DNA from: Modestobacter versicolor
GTDB taxonomy: Bacteria > Actinomycetota > Actinomycetes > Mycobacteriales > Geodermatophilaceae
Assembly: GCF_014195485.1 (NCBI RefSeq)
Contig: NZ_JACIBU010000001.1
Span: 3,968,001 to 4,032,000, forward strand
Direction of reading: 5' to 3'
DNA length: 64,000 nt
The notes beneath the pieces are model-generated. The model was given only the letters and a program-made list of their open reading frames with translations. It was not told the DNA's origin and did no database searches. Position 1 is the stretch's first letter. The number at the start of each line of letters is the position of its first letter. Below, in pieces: positions 1 to 7,842 of the stretch. The translations under genes and the position numbers were made by a program.

Positions 1-1
1 C

Positions 2-625
2 ACGGTCACCGACTTCCTCGAGCAGGTCTCGCTGGTCGCCGACGCCGACCAGATCCCGGTGACCGGCGACGACGCCGGGGTGGTCACGCTGATGACCCTG
101 CACACCGCCAAGGGGCTCGAGTTCCCGGTCGTCTTCCTCACCGCGCTGGAGGACGGCGTCTTCCCGCACCTGCGCGCGCTCGGCGACCCGCGCGAGCTGG
201 AGGAGGAGCGCCGGCTGGCCTACGTCGGCATCACCCGGGCGCAGAAGCGGCTGTTCCTCTCCCGCGCGACGATCCGGACCAGCTGGGGGCAGCCGGCGTA
301 CAACCCGCCGTCCCGGTTCCTCGACGAGCTGCCGCCCGACGCCGTCCACTGGGCGCGCACCGAGCCCGCGCACACCACGCCGATGAGCTCGGCGCAGTCC
401 CGGGTCGCCGCGACCGGCCTGTCCACCGGTGGGCTGCGGGGCGGTGCCGGCAACCGCGCGGTGATCAGCGTCGACGTCGGCGACCGGGTCAGCCACGACG
501 CGTTCGGGCTCGGCACCGTCGTCGAGGTCAACGGGGTCGGCGACAAGGCCCAGGCGACGGTCGACTTCGGGTCCGGCGGCACCAAGCGGCTCGTGCTCCG
601 GTACGCCCCGCTGGTCAAGCTCTAG
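2..625 (+). CDS. pcrA: ATP-dependent DNA helicase PcrA/UvrD, C-terminal part (5' end outside window)
   Basis: The window opens inside this gene; the reading frame runs from base 2 and only about the last 207 codons are present. TLHTAKGLEFPVVF is superfamily 1 helicase motif V and YVGITRAQ is motif VI. The tail carries the pattern GDRVSHDAFGLGTVVEV, typical of the C-terminal Tudor-like domain through which PcrA contacts RNA polymerase. PcrA unwinds DNA in 3'-5' direction in nucleotide excision repair and replication-conflict clearance. The neighbouring M23 peptidase and sucCD give the same order as around M. tuberculosis uvrD1, which supports the assignment. The N-terminal Walker A half cannot be checked here. 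Confidence 0.93.
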   Translation, partial: TVTDFLEQVSLVADADQIPVTGDDAGVVTLMTLHTAKGLEFPVVFLTALEDGVFPHLRALGDPRELEEERRLAYVGITRAQKRLFLSRATIRTSWGQPAYNPPSRFLDELPPDAVHWARTEPAHTTPMSSAQSRVAATGLSTGGLRGGAGNRAVISVDVGDRVSHDAFGLGTVVEVNGVGDKAQATVDFGSGGTKRLVLRYAPLVKL

Positions 626-632
626 GTCCGCC

Positions 633-1244
633 GTGCGCGGCGAGGCCGACCTCGCGGCGTACTACGACCAGGACGCCCCCCGGCGCCTGACCCGCGCGGT
701 CGATCCCGAGCGCGTGGAGCGGCGCCAGGAGTTCGCCCGGCTGCTCACCGGCGAGCAGCGCCACCGGGTGCTGGAGCTGGGGGCCGGACCCGGCGTGGAC
801 GCCGCCGAGCTGCACCGGGCCGGCCTGCAGGTGACTGCCGTGGACCTCTCCGTGACCGCCGCCGGGCTCTGCCGGTCCGCCGGCGTCGACGCCGCGGTCG
901 CCTCGGTGCTGGCGCTGCCCTTCGCCGACGGGGCCTTCGACGCCGGCTGGACGATGAGCACGCTGCTGCACGTACCGGACGCCGACGTGCACCGGGCGCT
1001 CGAGGAGGTCGCGCGGGTGCTCCGGCCCGGAGCCCCGCTGGCCGTCGGCCTGTGGGCCGGCGCCGACGTCGAGGGGCCCAGGCCGGACGACGACTTCGAC
1101 CCGCCCCGGTTCTTCAGCCTCCGCTCCGACGCCCGGGTGCGGCAGGTGCTCGGCCGCCACGGCCGGGTCGAGCGGTTCGACACCTGGTCCCCGGCCGGTT
1201 CGCCGGACGCCACCTACCAGTGGTGCCTGCTGCGGTTGCCCTGA
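633..1244 (+). CDS. class I SAM-dependent methyltransferase
   Basis: 203 residues from a GTG start seven bases after the pcrA stop. The motif I glycine loop VLELGAGPGVDAAEL lies near residue 48 and is followed by an acidic residue closing strand 2 (VTAVDLS), the usual SAM-binding signature of the Methyltransf_11/25 type. DAGWTMSTLLHVPDADVHRALEEV is the post-II/IV region of small-molecule methyltransferases. The substrate cannot be read from sequence. It is probably cotranscribed with pcrA because of the tight spacing, though no functional link is evident. Confidence 0.8.
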   Translation: MRGEADLAAYYDQDAPRRLTRAVDPERVERRQEFARLLTGEQRHRVLELGAGPGVDAAELHRAGLQVTAVDLSVTAAGLCRSAGVDAAVASVLALPFADGAFDAGWTMSTLLHVPDADVHRALEEVARVLRPGAPLAVGLWAGADVEGPRPDDDFDPPRFFSLRSDARVRQVLGRHGRVERFDTWSPAGSPDATYQWCLLRLP

Positions 1245-1247
1245 CGG

Positions 1248-1658
1248 TCAGCCGTCCTCGGTGCCCTCGAAGCCGACCAGCCAGTGGACGCCGAAGCGGT
1301 CCACGACCTGACCGTCGGAGGCGCCCCAGGGCCGCTGCTGCAGGTCCTCGACGACGCGGCCGCCGGCCGCCAGGCCGGTGAACCAGCTGCGCAGGGTGGC
1401 CGGGTCGGCGGTGCCCAGCAGCGAGAACATCAGCCCCTCGCACCGCAGCGGGGCCTGGTCGCCGGCCACGTCGGCCGCGTTCAACGCCACCGGTCCGTCG
1501 ACCAGCTGACCGTGGGCCACCGCCTCGGCGGGGCCGTCCGTGCGGCCGAAGTCGGCGAAGGAGTGCACCGTCACCCCGCAGCCGAAGACGGCCCCGTAGA
1601 ACGACAGCGCGTCGCGGGCGGTACCGGGCAGGTGCAGGTACGGCGTCGGGGCGGTCAT
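1248..1658 (-). CDS. VOC family (PhnB-like glyoxalase fold) protein
   Basis: 136 residues from an ATG at 1658. A longer upstream reading frame exists but has no coding character. The start MTAPTPYLHLPGTARDALSF and the pattern of paired beta-alpha-beta units (FYGAVFGCG, later DRFGVHWLVGFEG) match PhnB-like vicinal-oxygen-chelate proteins, which are usually dimeric and of unknown substrate. A TAGCAT hexamer on the coding strand (plus-strand 1667-1672) lies eight bases before the ATG, so the mRNA may be leaderless. The gene converges with the upstream methyltransferase gene with only three bases between them. Confidence 0.78.
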   Translation of the reverse strand: MTAPTPYLHLPGTARDALSFYGAVFGCGVTVHSFADFGRTDGPAEAVAHGQLVDGPVALNAADVAGDQAPLRCEGLMFSLLGTADPATLRSWFTGLAAGGRVVEDLQQRPWGASDGQVVDRFGVHWLVGFEGTEDG

Positions 1659-1666
1659 GCGGCGGC

Positions 1667-1672
1667 ATGCTA
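1667..1672 (-). promoter_or_regulatory. candidate -10 hexamer (TAGCAT) of the VOC gene
   Basis: TAGCAT on the minus strand fits the actinobacterial TANNNT consensus and sits eight bases before the ATG. No clear -35 was found. Confidence 0.35.
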
Positions 1673-1698
1673 GGGCCGCCGGCGACCGGCTGACCAGG

Positions 1699-2598
1699 TC
1701 AGCCGACCGACAGGCCCCGCTCGGCCAGCCAGTCCTGCGGGTCGGTCGGCCGGCCGTTGATGCCGCCGACGTGGATCTCGTAGTGCAGGTGCGGACCGGT
1801 CGACTGGCCCTGGTTGCCGACCTTGGCGATCTGCTCGCCGGCCGAGACGACGTCACCGGCCTCGACGTTGTAGTACTTCATGTGGCCGTAGATGTGCACG
1901 TTGCCGTCGGCGTCCTGGATGTAGACCGCGTTGCCGTAGCCGGAGGCCGTGCCGGCGCGCAGCACCACGCCGTCGGCGGCGGAGTAGATCGGGGTGCCGA
2001 GCGGGGCGGCCAGGTCCAGGCCCCAGTGCATGCTGCCCCAGCGCTGGCAGAAGCAGGTGGTCAGCCGGCCGTCGGTGGGCACGACGAAGTCGGGTTCGCG
2101 GGCGGCGCGGGAGGCGGCGATCTCGCCCAGCCGGGCCTGCGCCTCGGCCTGGCTGATCTCGCCGCGGGCGCCGGCCACGTCGACGCCGCCGGAGAAGCTG
2201 GCGTCGGACATGCCCAGGCCGTAGTCGAGGCCGGAGGCGACCGGCACCGGCTCGCTGCCGCCCCAGCCGCCGAGCAGGCCGGTGAGCACGGCACCGACGA
2301 CGGCGGCGGCCAGCAGCGCGGGGGCGCGGCGGCCCGGCGGGCGGGGGAGGGCCGGGGTCGGCAGGCCCGCCCGCAGCCGGCGGCCGGCGCGGGGGGCGGC
2401 GGACTCGTCGTCGTCGCCGTCCTCGACGGTCTCGTCAGCGGCGGCGTCGGTGCGGCCGGGGTCGGCCGGCTCGTCGTCCTGGGTGGCCGCCCAGGCGGCG
2501 TCCCAGTCCCACTCGGCGGAGGCAGGGGCGACGGCGAGGTCGGCATCGAGGCCGTCCTCGGACCGGGTACGGCCCACGAGCTCGCGGAGACGGGACAA
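1699..2598 (-). CDS. M23 family metallopeptidase (membrane-anchored peptidoglycan hydrolase)
   Basis: 299 residues from a TTG start at 2598, chosen because GGAAGG lies six bases upstream and because an extended reading frame up to 2757 would begin at the -35 of a recognisable promoter. Residues 1-85 are an acidic cytoplasmic tail; a single membrane segment (APALLAAAVVGAVLTGLLGG) follows a basic PGRRAP stretch; the LytM/M23 domain occupies the last 130 residues. Zinc-binding motifs are HWGLD (HxxxD) and GPHLHYEIH (HxH). The enzyme should cut peptide cross-links of peptidoglycan outside the membrane, or act as a LytM-type regulator. An M23 gene next to pcrA and sucC is a conserved actinobacterial arrangement. 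The CFC cysteine pair just before the zinc site is unexplained. Confidence 0.88.
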   Translation of the reverse strand: MSRLRELVGRTRSEDGLDADLAVAPASAEWDWDAAWAATQDDEPADPGRTDAAADETVEDGDDDESAAPRAGRRLRAGLPTPALPRPPGRRAPALLAAAVVGAVLTGLLGGWGGSEPVPVASGLDYGLGMSDASFSGGVDVAGARGEISQAEAQARLGEIAASRAAREPDFVVPTDGRLTTCFCQRWGSMHWGLDLAAPLGTPIYSAADGVVLRAGTASGYGNAVYIQDADGNVHIYGHMKYYNVEAGDVVSAGEQIAKVGNQGQSTGPHLHYEIHVGGINGRPTDPQDWLAERGLSVG

Positions 2599-2620
2599 CG
2601 GGCACCTTCCGGGGCGGGCG

Positions 2621-2667
2621 CCCACGGGGGGAGCCGTGGGGTGGCACGGGCACCCGGCGGCCGGGTG
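2621..2667 (-). other. 5' leader of the M23 gene with two perfect hairpins
   Basis: In the leader RNA, 2621-2640 folds as CCCACGG/CCGTGGG with a six-base loop and 2651-2667 as CACCCGG/CCGGGTG with a three-base loop. They lie between the promoter and the TTG start, in a leader of about 120 nt. No known riboswitch consensus could be recognised. Confidence 0.5.
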
Positions 2668-2728
2668 ACCGGCGGGTGCGCACTGCGTCTGGTCGACATG
2701 ACGACGAATTGCATCGGTGTCATTCGGG

Positions 2729-2757
2729 ACGCTAACCACGGCTGGTGCCCGGTTCAA
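2729..2757 (-). promoter_or_regulatory. sigma-70-type promoter of the M23 gene
   Basis: On the minus strand, TTGAAC (plus-strand 2752-2757) and TAGCGT (plus-strand 2729-2734) are separated by exactly 17 bases. Transcription would start near 2722, giving a leader of about 120 nt. Confidence 0.6.
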
Positions 2758-2841
2758 TCACCTGACCGCACGTGTCGCCCTCAGGTGCGATGAGTAGCGA
2801 CACCCGCTGAGAAAGGGGTGACAGATGGGTCGTGCGAGTGC

Positions 2842-3753
2842 TCAGGCGACCGCGGCGGGAGCCGTCTCGGCCCGGTTCCGCAGCCCGGCGAGGGTGGCCG
2901 CGACCTCGTCGACGACCCCGCGGTGGATCGGCAGCGACATGTGCCCGACGCCGCGGACGAGCACGTTGCGGGCCTGCAGGTCGGGGTGGTCGCAGCGGCC
3001 GGCGGACGACGGCACGACCATCTGGTCCAGGTCGCTGTAGACGGCGGTGATCGTGGTGCGGCAGGTCGGCGCCGGTTCGGCGAGCTCGCGGATCAACGCC
3101 GACCCGGGGCGGAGCTGGCGCACCAGCGGCGTGGGCAGCACGTGCGCCCAGCGGCTGCCCGCGTGCGGCGTGCCCAGCGTCACCAGCGACTCGACCCGCT
3201 CGTCGCCGCCGAGCCGCTGCACGAGGTACCGGGCGACCAGGCCGCCGAGGCTGTGCCCGACGACGTGCACCCGGTCGTGGCCGGTCTCCCGGCAGACCCG
3301 CTCGACGTGCCGGCCCAGCGCCTCGGCGGCGCTCTGCACGTCCCGCTGGAACGGGCTGTAGTTCCAGGTGCACACCTGGGCGAAGCCCCGCCGCCGCAGC
3401 GCCCGCCGCATCACGGTGAAGATCGACCGGTTGTCGACCAGCCCGTGCACCAGGACCACCGGGATGTGCGCGGCCAGCGGGTCGTCGGCGAAGAGGGCGC
3501 GCACCACCGGCGGCTGCGCACCGGGCCGGTAGCGGCCGTCGAGCCGCAGCTGCTCGGTGCGGGTGCCCAGCGGGTAGAGCAGCGCGTGCGCGCCGACCCA
3601 GGCCAGCTCGGTGAGGCTGCCGGTGAGCGCGGCGGGGGAGACCAGGGCGCGCAGCCCGCGCACGGTGGCGCGCACCGGCGTCGGGACGTCGCTCCCCGCC
3701 TCGGCGGCCGGGGCGTGCCACGCTGGTGCGGAGGGCAGGTCGGTGGAGAACAC
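2842..3753 (-). CDS. alpha/beta-fold esterase/lipase (PGAP1/lipase class 2-like)
   Basis: 303 residues from a GTG at 3753, picked because GGGGAGGGG lies about six bases before it; the frame stays open to 4062 but that extension is unlike protein. The strand IPVVLVHGLVDN forms the oxyanion region, VHVVGHSLGGLVARYL is the nucleophile elbow (GHSLG), the acid is probably in VYSDLDQMV and the catalytic His in GVGHMSLP. No signal peptide is visible, so it is predicted cytoplasmic or membrane-associated. The substrate is unknown; relatives act on acyl esters or triacylglycerol. It is transcribed divergently from the membrane protein starting at 3926. Confidence 0.85.
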   Translation of the reverse strand: MFSTDLPSAPAWHAPAAEAGSDVPTPVRATVRGLRALVSPAALTGSLTELAWVGAHALLYPLGTRTEQLRLDGRYRPGAQPPVVRALFADDPLAAHIPVVLVHGLVDNRSIFTVMRRALRRRGFAQVCTWNYSPFQRDVQSAAEALGRHVERVCRETGHDRVHVVGHSLGGLVARYLVQRLGGDERVESLVTLGTPHAGSRWAHVLPTPLVRQLRPGSALIRELAEPAPTCRTTITAVYSDLDQMVVPSSAGRCDHPDLQARNVLVRGVGHMSLPIHRGVVDEVAATLAGLRNRAETAPAAVA

Positions 3754-3828
3754 GCCGAGCCCCCTCCCCGTCCGCCGCGGCCCGCGCCGGGCGGCGGGCC
3801 TGAGCACCTGGTGTGCTCCGGCGTCGGG

Positions 3829-3857
3829 ACGGTAATGCCCCGGTGTGCTGGGCGTCA
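3829..3857 (-). promoter_or_regulatory. candidate promoter of the esterase gene
   Basis: On the minus strand TGACGC (3852-3857) and TACCGT (3829-3834) are 17 bases apart. The start site would be near 3822, leaving a leader of about 70 nt before the GTG with its ribosome binding site. An imperfect inverted repeat CGGTGTG/CACACCG lies just upstream. Confidence 0.45.
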
Positions 3858-3925
3858 CACACCGGACACACGACACGCCCCCCACCCCCACGACGAGCCC
3901 CGAGCGACCCAGGAAGAGGCGACCA

Positions 3926-4996
3926 GTGCCCGCCCGTGACCGTGCTCCCGCCCGATCGGCCAAGGGCGGAGGTCGGCCGGCGCCCGCCTCCCGCGGGCGC
4001 TCGCCGAAGCCGGCCACCGGCTCGAAGCGGCGGACCGGCCCCGGCGTGCCCGAGGAGCCCACCGACGTCCTGGTCGTCGGACCGGTCCCGGTGCTGGCCC
4101 GCGCCGTCGGCGTCCTGCTGGTCCTGGCCGGGCTGGTCGCCGCGGCCGCGGCGTTCCCGACCTACCTGGTCGTCGGCGGCACGGAGGTCTCCCCGGTCAC
4201 CGGGGTCGCCGACGCGCTGGTCGCCCTGGTGGCGCCGGTCGCCACGCTGGCGGTGGGGGTCGGGTTGCTGCTGGGCCGGGTGCCGCGGCTGGGGCTCGGC
4301 TACGCCGCCGTCGCCGGCTCGCTGGCGGTCGGCCGGCTGCTGATCGAGCTCTACCAGGGGCACGGGTCGACGGTCCGCCCGGCGGTCGAGGTGCTCGCCG
4401 GCGAGCGGGTGATCACCAGCTCGGTCGAGATCTCCGCCGGCTGGGTGCTCGGCGTCGTCGCGCTCTCCCTGACCGTGCTCGCCGCGGTCGTCGCCCTGGT
4501 CGCGTGGGGTCGCACGGTGATGGAGGACGGCGGGGCGCTGGACCCGCTGCGCCCCGCGCTGGCCGGGGCCGCCGCGGTGCTGGGCGTGGGCGCCGTCCTG
4601 TGCCTGGCGCTGCCCGCCGCCGACGTGCCCGACCGGGTGGTCACCGACCCGGCCACCGGGCTGGAGACGGTGGTGACCCAGGAGGGGCCGCAGGCCCTCC
4701 TCGAGCGGCCGGGGCTGGCCCTGCTGGGTGGGCTGCTGCTCGCCGGCGCCCTGCTGCTCTGCGCCGTCATCGCCCCCTCGCTGCGCCCCCGGCTGGGGGC
4801 CGTGGGCGGCCTGCTGGGCGTCGCGGTCTTCCTGCTGGCCGCCGCGCTCACCGGCCTGCGCGACGCCGCCCGCAGCGCGGACGTCGAGTGGACCGTGCCC
4901 GGTGCCGGTCTGCTGGTCGTGGGACTGGGCTTCGCGGGGCTGACCCTGCTGGCCTGGCGCTGGCGCGCGCAGCGGGTTCCCTCCGTCGGGGCGTGA
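3926..4996 (+). CDS. polytopic membrane protein of unknown function
   Basis: 356 residues from a GTG at 3926 preceded by AGGAAGAGG at six bases' spacing. The first 50 residues are Lys/Arg/Pro-rich and disordered, then come about eight hydrophobic segments in pairs (for example [60 protein letters not shown]). Between segments are loops rich in Asp, Val and Thr. I do not recognise a family. It stands between the divergent esterase and the B12-binding protein, and the promoter of the latter overlaps its stop codon, so it is probably monocistronic. Confidence 0.7.
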   Translation: MPARDRAPARSAKGGGRPAPASRGRSPKPATGSKRRTGPGVPEEPTDVLVVGPVPVLARAVGVLLVLAGLVAAAAAFPTYLVVGGTEVSPVTGVADALVALVAPVATLAVGVGLLLGRVPRLGLGYAAVAGSLAVGRLLIELYQGHGSTVRPAVEVLAGERVITSSVEISAGWVLGVVALSLTVLAAVVALVAWGRTVMEDGGALDPLRPALAGAAAVLGVGAVLCLALPAADVPDRVVTDPATGLETVVTQEGPQALLERPGLALLGGLLLAGALLLCAVIAPSLRPRLGAVGGLLGVAVFLLAAALTGLRDAARSADVEWTVPGAGLLVVGLGFAGLTLLAWRWRAQRVPSVGA

Positions 4997-5023
4997 CACG
5001 CGCCACGTCCGGGCCCCTAGAGT
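4994..5023 (+). promoter_or_regulatory. promoter of the B12-binding subunit gene, leaderless type
   Basis: TGACAC (4994-4999) and TAGAGT (5018-5023) are 18 bases apart, and the GTG start follows the -10 by seven bases, so transcription should begin at or next to the start codon. Confidence 0.6.
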
Positions 5024-5030
5024 CGGCGAC

Positions 5031-5435
5031 GTGGCAACCGAACGCATCCGTGTGGTGATCGCGAAGCCCGGGCTCGACGGGCACGACCGTGGGGCGAAGG
5101 TGGTCGCGCGGGCGCTGCGCGACGCCGGGATGGAGGTCGTCTACACCGGCCTCCACCAGACGCCGGAGCAGATCGTGGAGACCGTCGTCCAGGAGGACGC
5201 CGACGCCGTCGGCCTCTCGGTGCTCTCCGGCGCGCACATGACCCTCTTCGCCCGGCTCTCCGAGCTGCTGCGCGAGCGGGAGGTCGACGACGTCGTCGTC
5301 TTCGGCGGCGGGATCATCCCCGACGACGACCTGCCCGAGCTGCAGCGGCTGGGCGTCGCCCGGGTGTTCACGCCCGGCGCCACCACCGAGGAGATCGTGA
5401 GCTGGGTGCGCGAGCACGTCGGGACGCCGGTCTGA
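5031..5435 (+). CDS. stand-alone cobalamin-binding acyl-CoA mutase small subunit (IcmB/HcmB-like)
   Basis: 134 residues consisting only of a B12-binding Rossmann domain. [12 protein letters not shown] contains the DxHxxG motif whose histidine replaces the lower ligand of cobalamin; the SVLSG segment and GGGIIPDDD complete the fold. Such small subunits pair in trans with a large catalytic subunit to form isobutyryl-CoA, 2-hydroxyisobutyryl-CoA or related mutases. No large subunit is adjacent, which is also normal for icmB. In Streptomyces, as I recall it, icmB lies in the same neighbourhood of pcrA and sucC, which favours IcmB, but the substrate depends on the unseen partner. Confidence 0.82.
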   Translation: MATERIRVVIAKPGLDGHDRGAKVVARALRDAGMEVVYTGLHQTPEQIVETVVQEDADAVGLSVLSGAHMTLFARLSELLREREVDDVVVFGGGIIPDDDLPELQRLGVARVFTPGATTEEIVSWVREHVGTPV

Positions 5436-5525
5436 GGGGTCCGTCCGACCGCCGGTGAGCGGAAGAGACGTGTGATACGACCCACCCTGCCCGAGGCGCG
5501 TGCGGCGGTGCGGACACCCGCGAGC

Positions 5526-5531
5526 TACGGT
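5526..5531 (+). promoter_or_regulatory. candidate -10 hexamer (TACGGT) of sucC
   Basis: TACGGT lies eight bases before the sucC GTG, a spacing that would give a leaderless or nearly leaderless mRNA. No good -35 was seen. Confidence 0.4.
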
Positions 5532-5539
5532 GCCTGTTC

Positions 5540-6703
5540 GTGGATCTCTTCGAGTACCAGGCCCGTGACCTGTTGGCCTCGCACGGGGTGCCCGTGCTCC
5601 CCGGTGGCGTCGCCGAGACACCCGAGCAGGCGGAGGCGATCGCCCGCGAGATCGCCGCGCCGGTCGTCGTGAAGGCTCAGGTCAAGGTGGGTGGTCGCGG
5701 CAAGGCCGGCGGCGTCAAGCTCGCCGACGACCCCGAGAGCGCCAAGGCGCGCGCCGGCGACATCCTCGGGCTGGACATCAAGGGGCACATCACCCACCGG
5801 GTGATGGTGGCCCAGGCCAGCGACATCGCCGAGGAGTACTACTTCTCCTACCTGCTCGACCGCTCCAACCGCACCTTCCTGGCGATGGCCTCGAAGGAGG
5901 GCGGCATGGAGATCGAGCAGCTGGCCGTCGAGCGCCCCGAGGCGCTGGCCCGCATCCCCGTCGACGCCTCGGTCGGGGTCGACACCGCCAAGGCCGCCGA
6001 GATCGTCGACGCCGCCGGCTTCCCCGCCGAGGTGCGCGACCAGGTCATCGCGATCGCCGTGCAGCTGTGGGAGGTCTTCACCCAGGAGGACGCCACCCTG
6101 GTGGAGGTCAACCCCCTCGCCAAGGCCCCCGACGGCACCGTCCTCGCGCTGGACGCCAAGGTCACCCTGGACGAGAACGCCGGGTTCCGGCACGCCGAGC
6201 ACGCCGCCCTCGAGGACGCCGCCGCGGCCGACCCGCTGGAGGCCGCGGCCAAGGCCAAGGACCTCAACTACGTCAAGCTCGAGGGCGAGGTCGGGATCAT
6301 CGGCAACGGTGCCGGCCTGGTCATGAGCACCCTGGACGTCGTCGCCTACGCCGGCGAGGAGTTCGGCGGGGTCCGCCCGGCCAACTTCCTCGACATCGGC
6401 GGCGGCGCCTCGGCCGAGGTCATGGCCAACGGGCTGGGCATCATCCTGTCCGACCCGGCCGTCAAGAGCGTCTTCGTCAACGTCTTCGGCGGCATCACCG
6501 CCTGCGACGAGGTCGCCAACGGCATCGTCGCGGCGCTGCGCCAGCTCGGCGACGAGGCCACCAAGCCGCTCGTCGTGCGGCTGGACGGCAACAACGTGGA
6601 GGAGGGCCGGCGGATCCTCGCCGAGGCCGCCCACCCCCTGGTGACCGTGGTGGACACCATGGACGGCGCCGCCCGCCGCGCCGCCGAGCTCGCCGCCGCC
6701 TGA
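5540..6703 (+). CDS. sucC: succinate--CoA ligase (ADP-forming) beta subunit
   Basis: 387 residues, the normal length for Suc[20 protein letters not shown] is the conserved N-terminus; [18 protein letters not shown] is the ATP-grasp nucleotide-binding region; EVNPLAK holds the metal-binding Glu and Asn; FLDIGGGAS and FVNVFGGIT are in the C-terminal ligase domain that contacts the alpha subunit. With SucD it interconverts succinyl-CoA and succinate with substrate-level ATP (or GTP) formation in the TCA cycle. It starts at GTG 5540 and is followed by sucD after 26 bases, forming an operon. Confidence 0.97.
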   Translation: MDLFEYQARDLLASHGVPVLPGGVAETPEQAEAIAREIAAPVVVKAQVKVGGRGKAGGVKLADDPESAKARAGDILGLDIKGHITHRVMVAQASDIAEEYYFSYLLDRSNRTFLAMASKEGGMEIEQLAVERPEALARIPVDASVGVDTAKAAEIVDAAGFPAEVRDQVIAIAVQLWEVFTQEDATLVEVNPLAKAPDGTVLALDAKVTLDENAGFRHAEHAALEDAAAADPLEAAAKAKDLNYVKLEGEVGIIGNGAGLVMSTLDVVAYAGEEFGGVRPANFLDIGGGASAEVMANGLGIILSDPAVKSVFVNVFGGITACDEVANGIVAALRQLGDEATKPLVVRLDGNNVEEGRRILAEAAHPLVTVVDTMDGAARRAAELAAA

Positions 6704-6729
6704 AGCCCTAGCGAAACGGACCTGTAGAG

Positions 6730-7608
6730 ATGTCGATCTTCCTCACCGAGAACAGCAAGGTCATCGTCCAGGGCATGACCGGTTCCGAGGGGCGCAAGCA
6801 CACGCAGCGCATGCTCGCCTCGGGCACCGCCGTCGTCGGTGGCGTGAACCCCAGCAAGGCCGGCCAGAGCGTGGACTTCGACGGCGCGTCCGTCCCGGTC
6901 TTCGGCTCCGTCGCCGACGCGATGAAGGAGACCGGGGCCGACGTCAGCGTCGTCTTCGTGCCGCCGAAGTTCGCCAAGGACGCCGTGCTGGAGGCCATCG
7001 ACGCCCAGATCGGGATGGCCGTGGTCATCACCGAGGGCATCCCGGTGCACGACTCGACCTACTTCTGGGCGCACGCCCAGGGCGGCTCGACCCGGATCAT
7101 CGGCCCGAACTGCCCCGGGCTGATCAGCCCCGGGCGGTCCAACGCCGGCATCATCCCGGCCAACATCACCCAGGCCGGCAAGATCGGGCTGGTCAGCAAG
7201 TCCGGCACGCTGACCTACCAGATGATGTACGAGCTGCGGGACATCGGCTTCTCCACCGCGGTCGGCATCGGTGGCGACCCGGTCATCGGGACGACGCACA
7301 TCGACTGCCTCCAGGCCTTCCAGGAGGACCCGGAGACCGAGGCCATCGTGATGATCGGCGAGATCGGTGGCGACGCCGAGGAGCGGGCCGCGGACTTCAT
7401 CAAGGCCAACGTGACCAAGCCGGTCGTCGGCTACGTCGCCGGCTTCACCGCCCCGGAGGGCAAGACCATGGGCCACGCCGGCGCCATCGTGTCCGGCTCC
7501 GCCGGCACCGCGGCCGCCAAGCAGGAGGCCCTCGAGGCCGCCGGCGTCAAGGTCGGCAAGACCCCGTCGGAGGCCGCGCGCCTCATGCGGGAGATCGTCG
7601 GCGCCTGA
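6730..7608 (+). CDS. sucD: succinate--CoA ligase alpha subunit
   Basis: 292 residues. [21 protein letters not shown] is the CoA-binding start; [13 protein letters not shown] and [11 protein letters not shown] are CoA/phosphate-binding segments; the phosphorylated histidine is in [17 protein letters not shown]. It forms the succinyl-CoA synthetase tetramer with SucC. It lacks a strong Shine-Dalgarno, consistent with coupling to sucC. The stop codon falls inside an 18-base sequence that is repeated downstream (7598-7615 and 7681-7698), and a strong terminator follows at 7714. Confidence 0.97.
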   Translation: MSIFLTENSKVIVQGMTGSEGRKHTQRMLASGTAVVGGVNPSKAGQSVDFDGASVPVFGSVADAMKETGADVSVVFVPPKFAKDAVLEAIDAQIGMAVVITEGIPVHDSTYFWAHAQGGSTRIIGPNCPGLISPGRSNAGIIPANITQAGKIGLVSKSGTLTYQMMYELRDIGFSTAVGIGGDPVIGTTHIDCLQAFQEDPETEAIVMIGEIGGDAEERAADFIKANVTKPVVGYVAGFTAPEGKTMGHAGAIVSGSAGTAAAKQEALEAAGVKVGKTPSEAARLMREIVGA

Positions 7609-7698
7609 CGCCCCGGCGAGCATCGCAGGGAGCGCCAGCGACCGAGGAGCGGAACCGGGGCGGAAGGCGCCGGATCCGACTCGGCGCCTGACGCCCCG
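7598..7698 (+). repeat. 18-bp direct repeat spanning the sucD stop codon
   Basis: The sequence TCGGCGCCTGACGCCCCG occurs at 7598-7615, where its TGA ends sucD, and again exactly at 7681-7698. The 65 bases between include GGAGCGCCAGCGACCGAGGAG, which resembles CGAGCGCCAGCGAGGAG at about 33,619 before deoA. This looks like a short insertion that duplicated the end of the gene. Confidence 0.6.
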
Positions 7699-7713
7699 CG
7701 CGCACCACACGAC

Positions 7714-7750
7714 CGCTGCCCGGTCCCTCCGCGTGAGGGGCCGGGCAGCG
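7714..7750 (+). terminator. terminator after sucCD
   Basis: A ten-base perfect stem (CGCTGCCCGG/CCGGGCAGCG) with an inner CCCT/AGGG pairing. There is no strong T tract, as usual at this GC content. Confidence 0.75.
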
Positions 7751-7842
7751 TCGTCCGGGGGCTGCCGGGGTGGTTCGCTTGCGGCCGTCGGGGCGGGGCC
7801 GGGACCATGCTCGCGCAGGTCGAGGACGAGGAGAGCGACACG

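Noticed and set aside
2599..2760. c-di-AMP (ydaO/yuaA) riboswitch before the M23 peptidase gene
   Set aside because: The leader is hairpin-rich and the gene type fits, but I could not find the conserved riboswitch core sequence blocks, so I call it only a structured leader.
2732..5047. 771-codon open frame on the minus strand across the esterase, membrane protein and their spacer
   Set aside because: It is repetitive Arg/Gly/Gln-rich text with no domain and lies antisense to better genes; long spurious frames are expected at this GC content.
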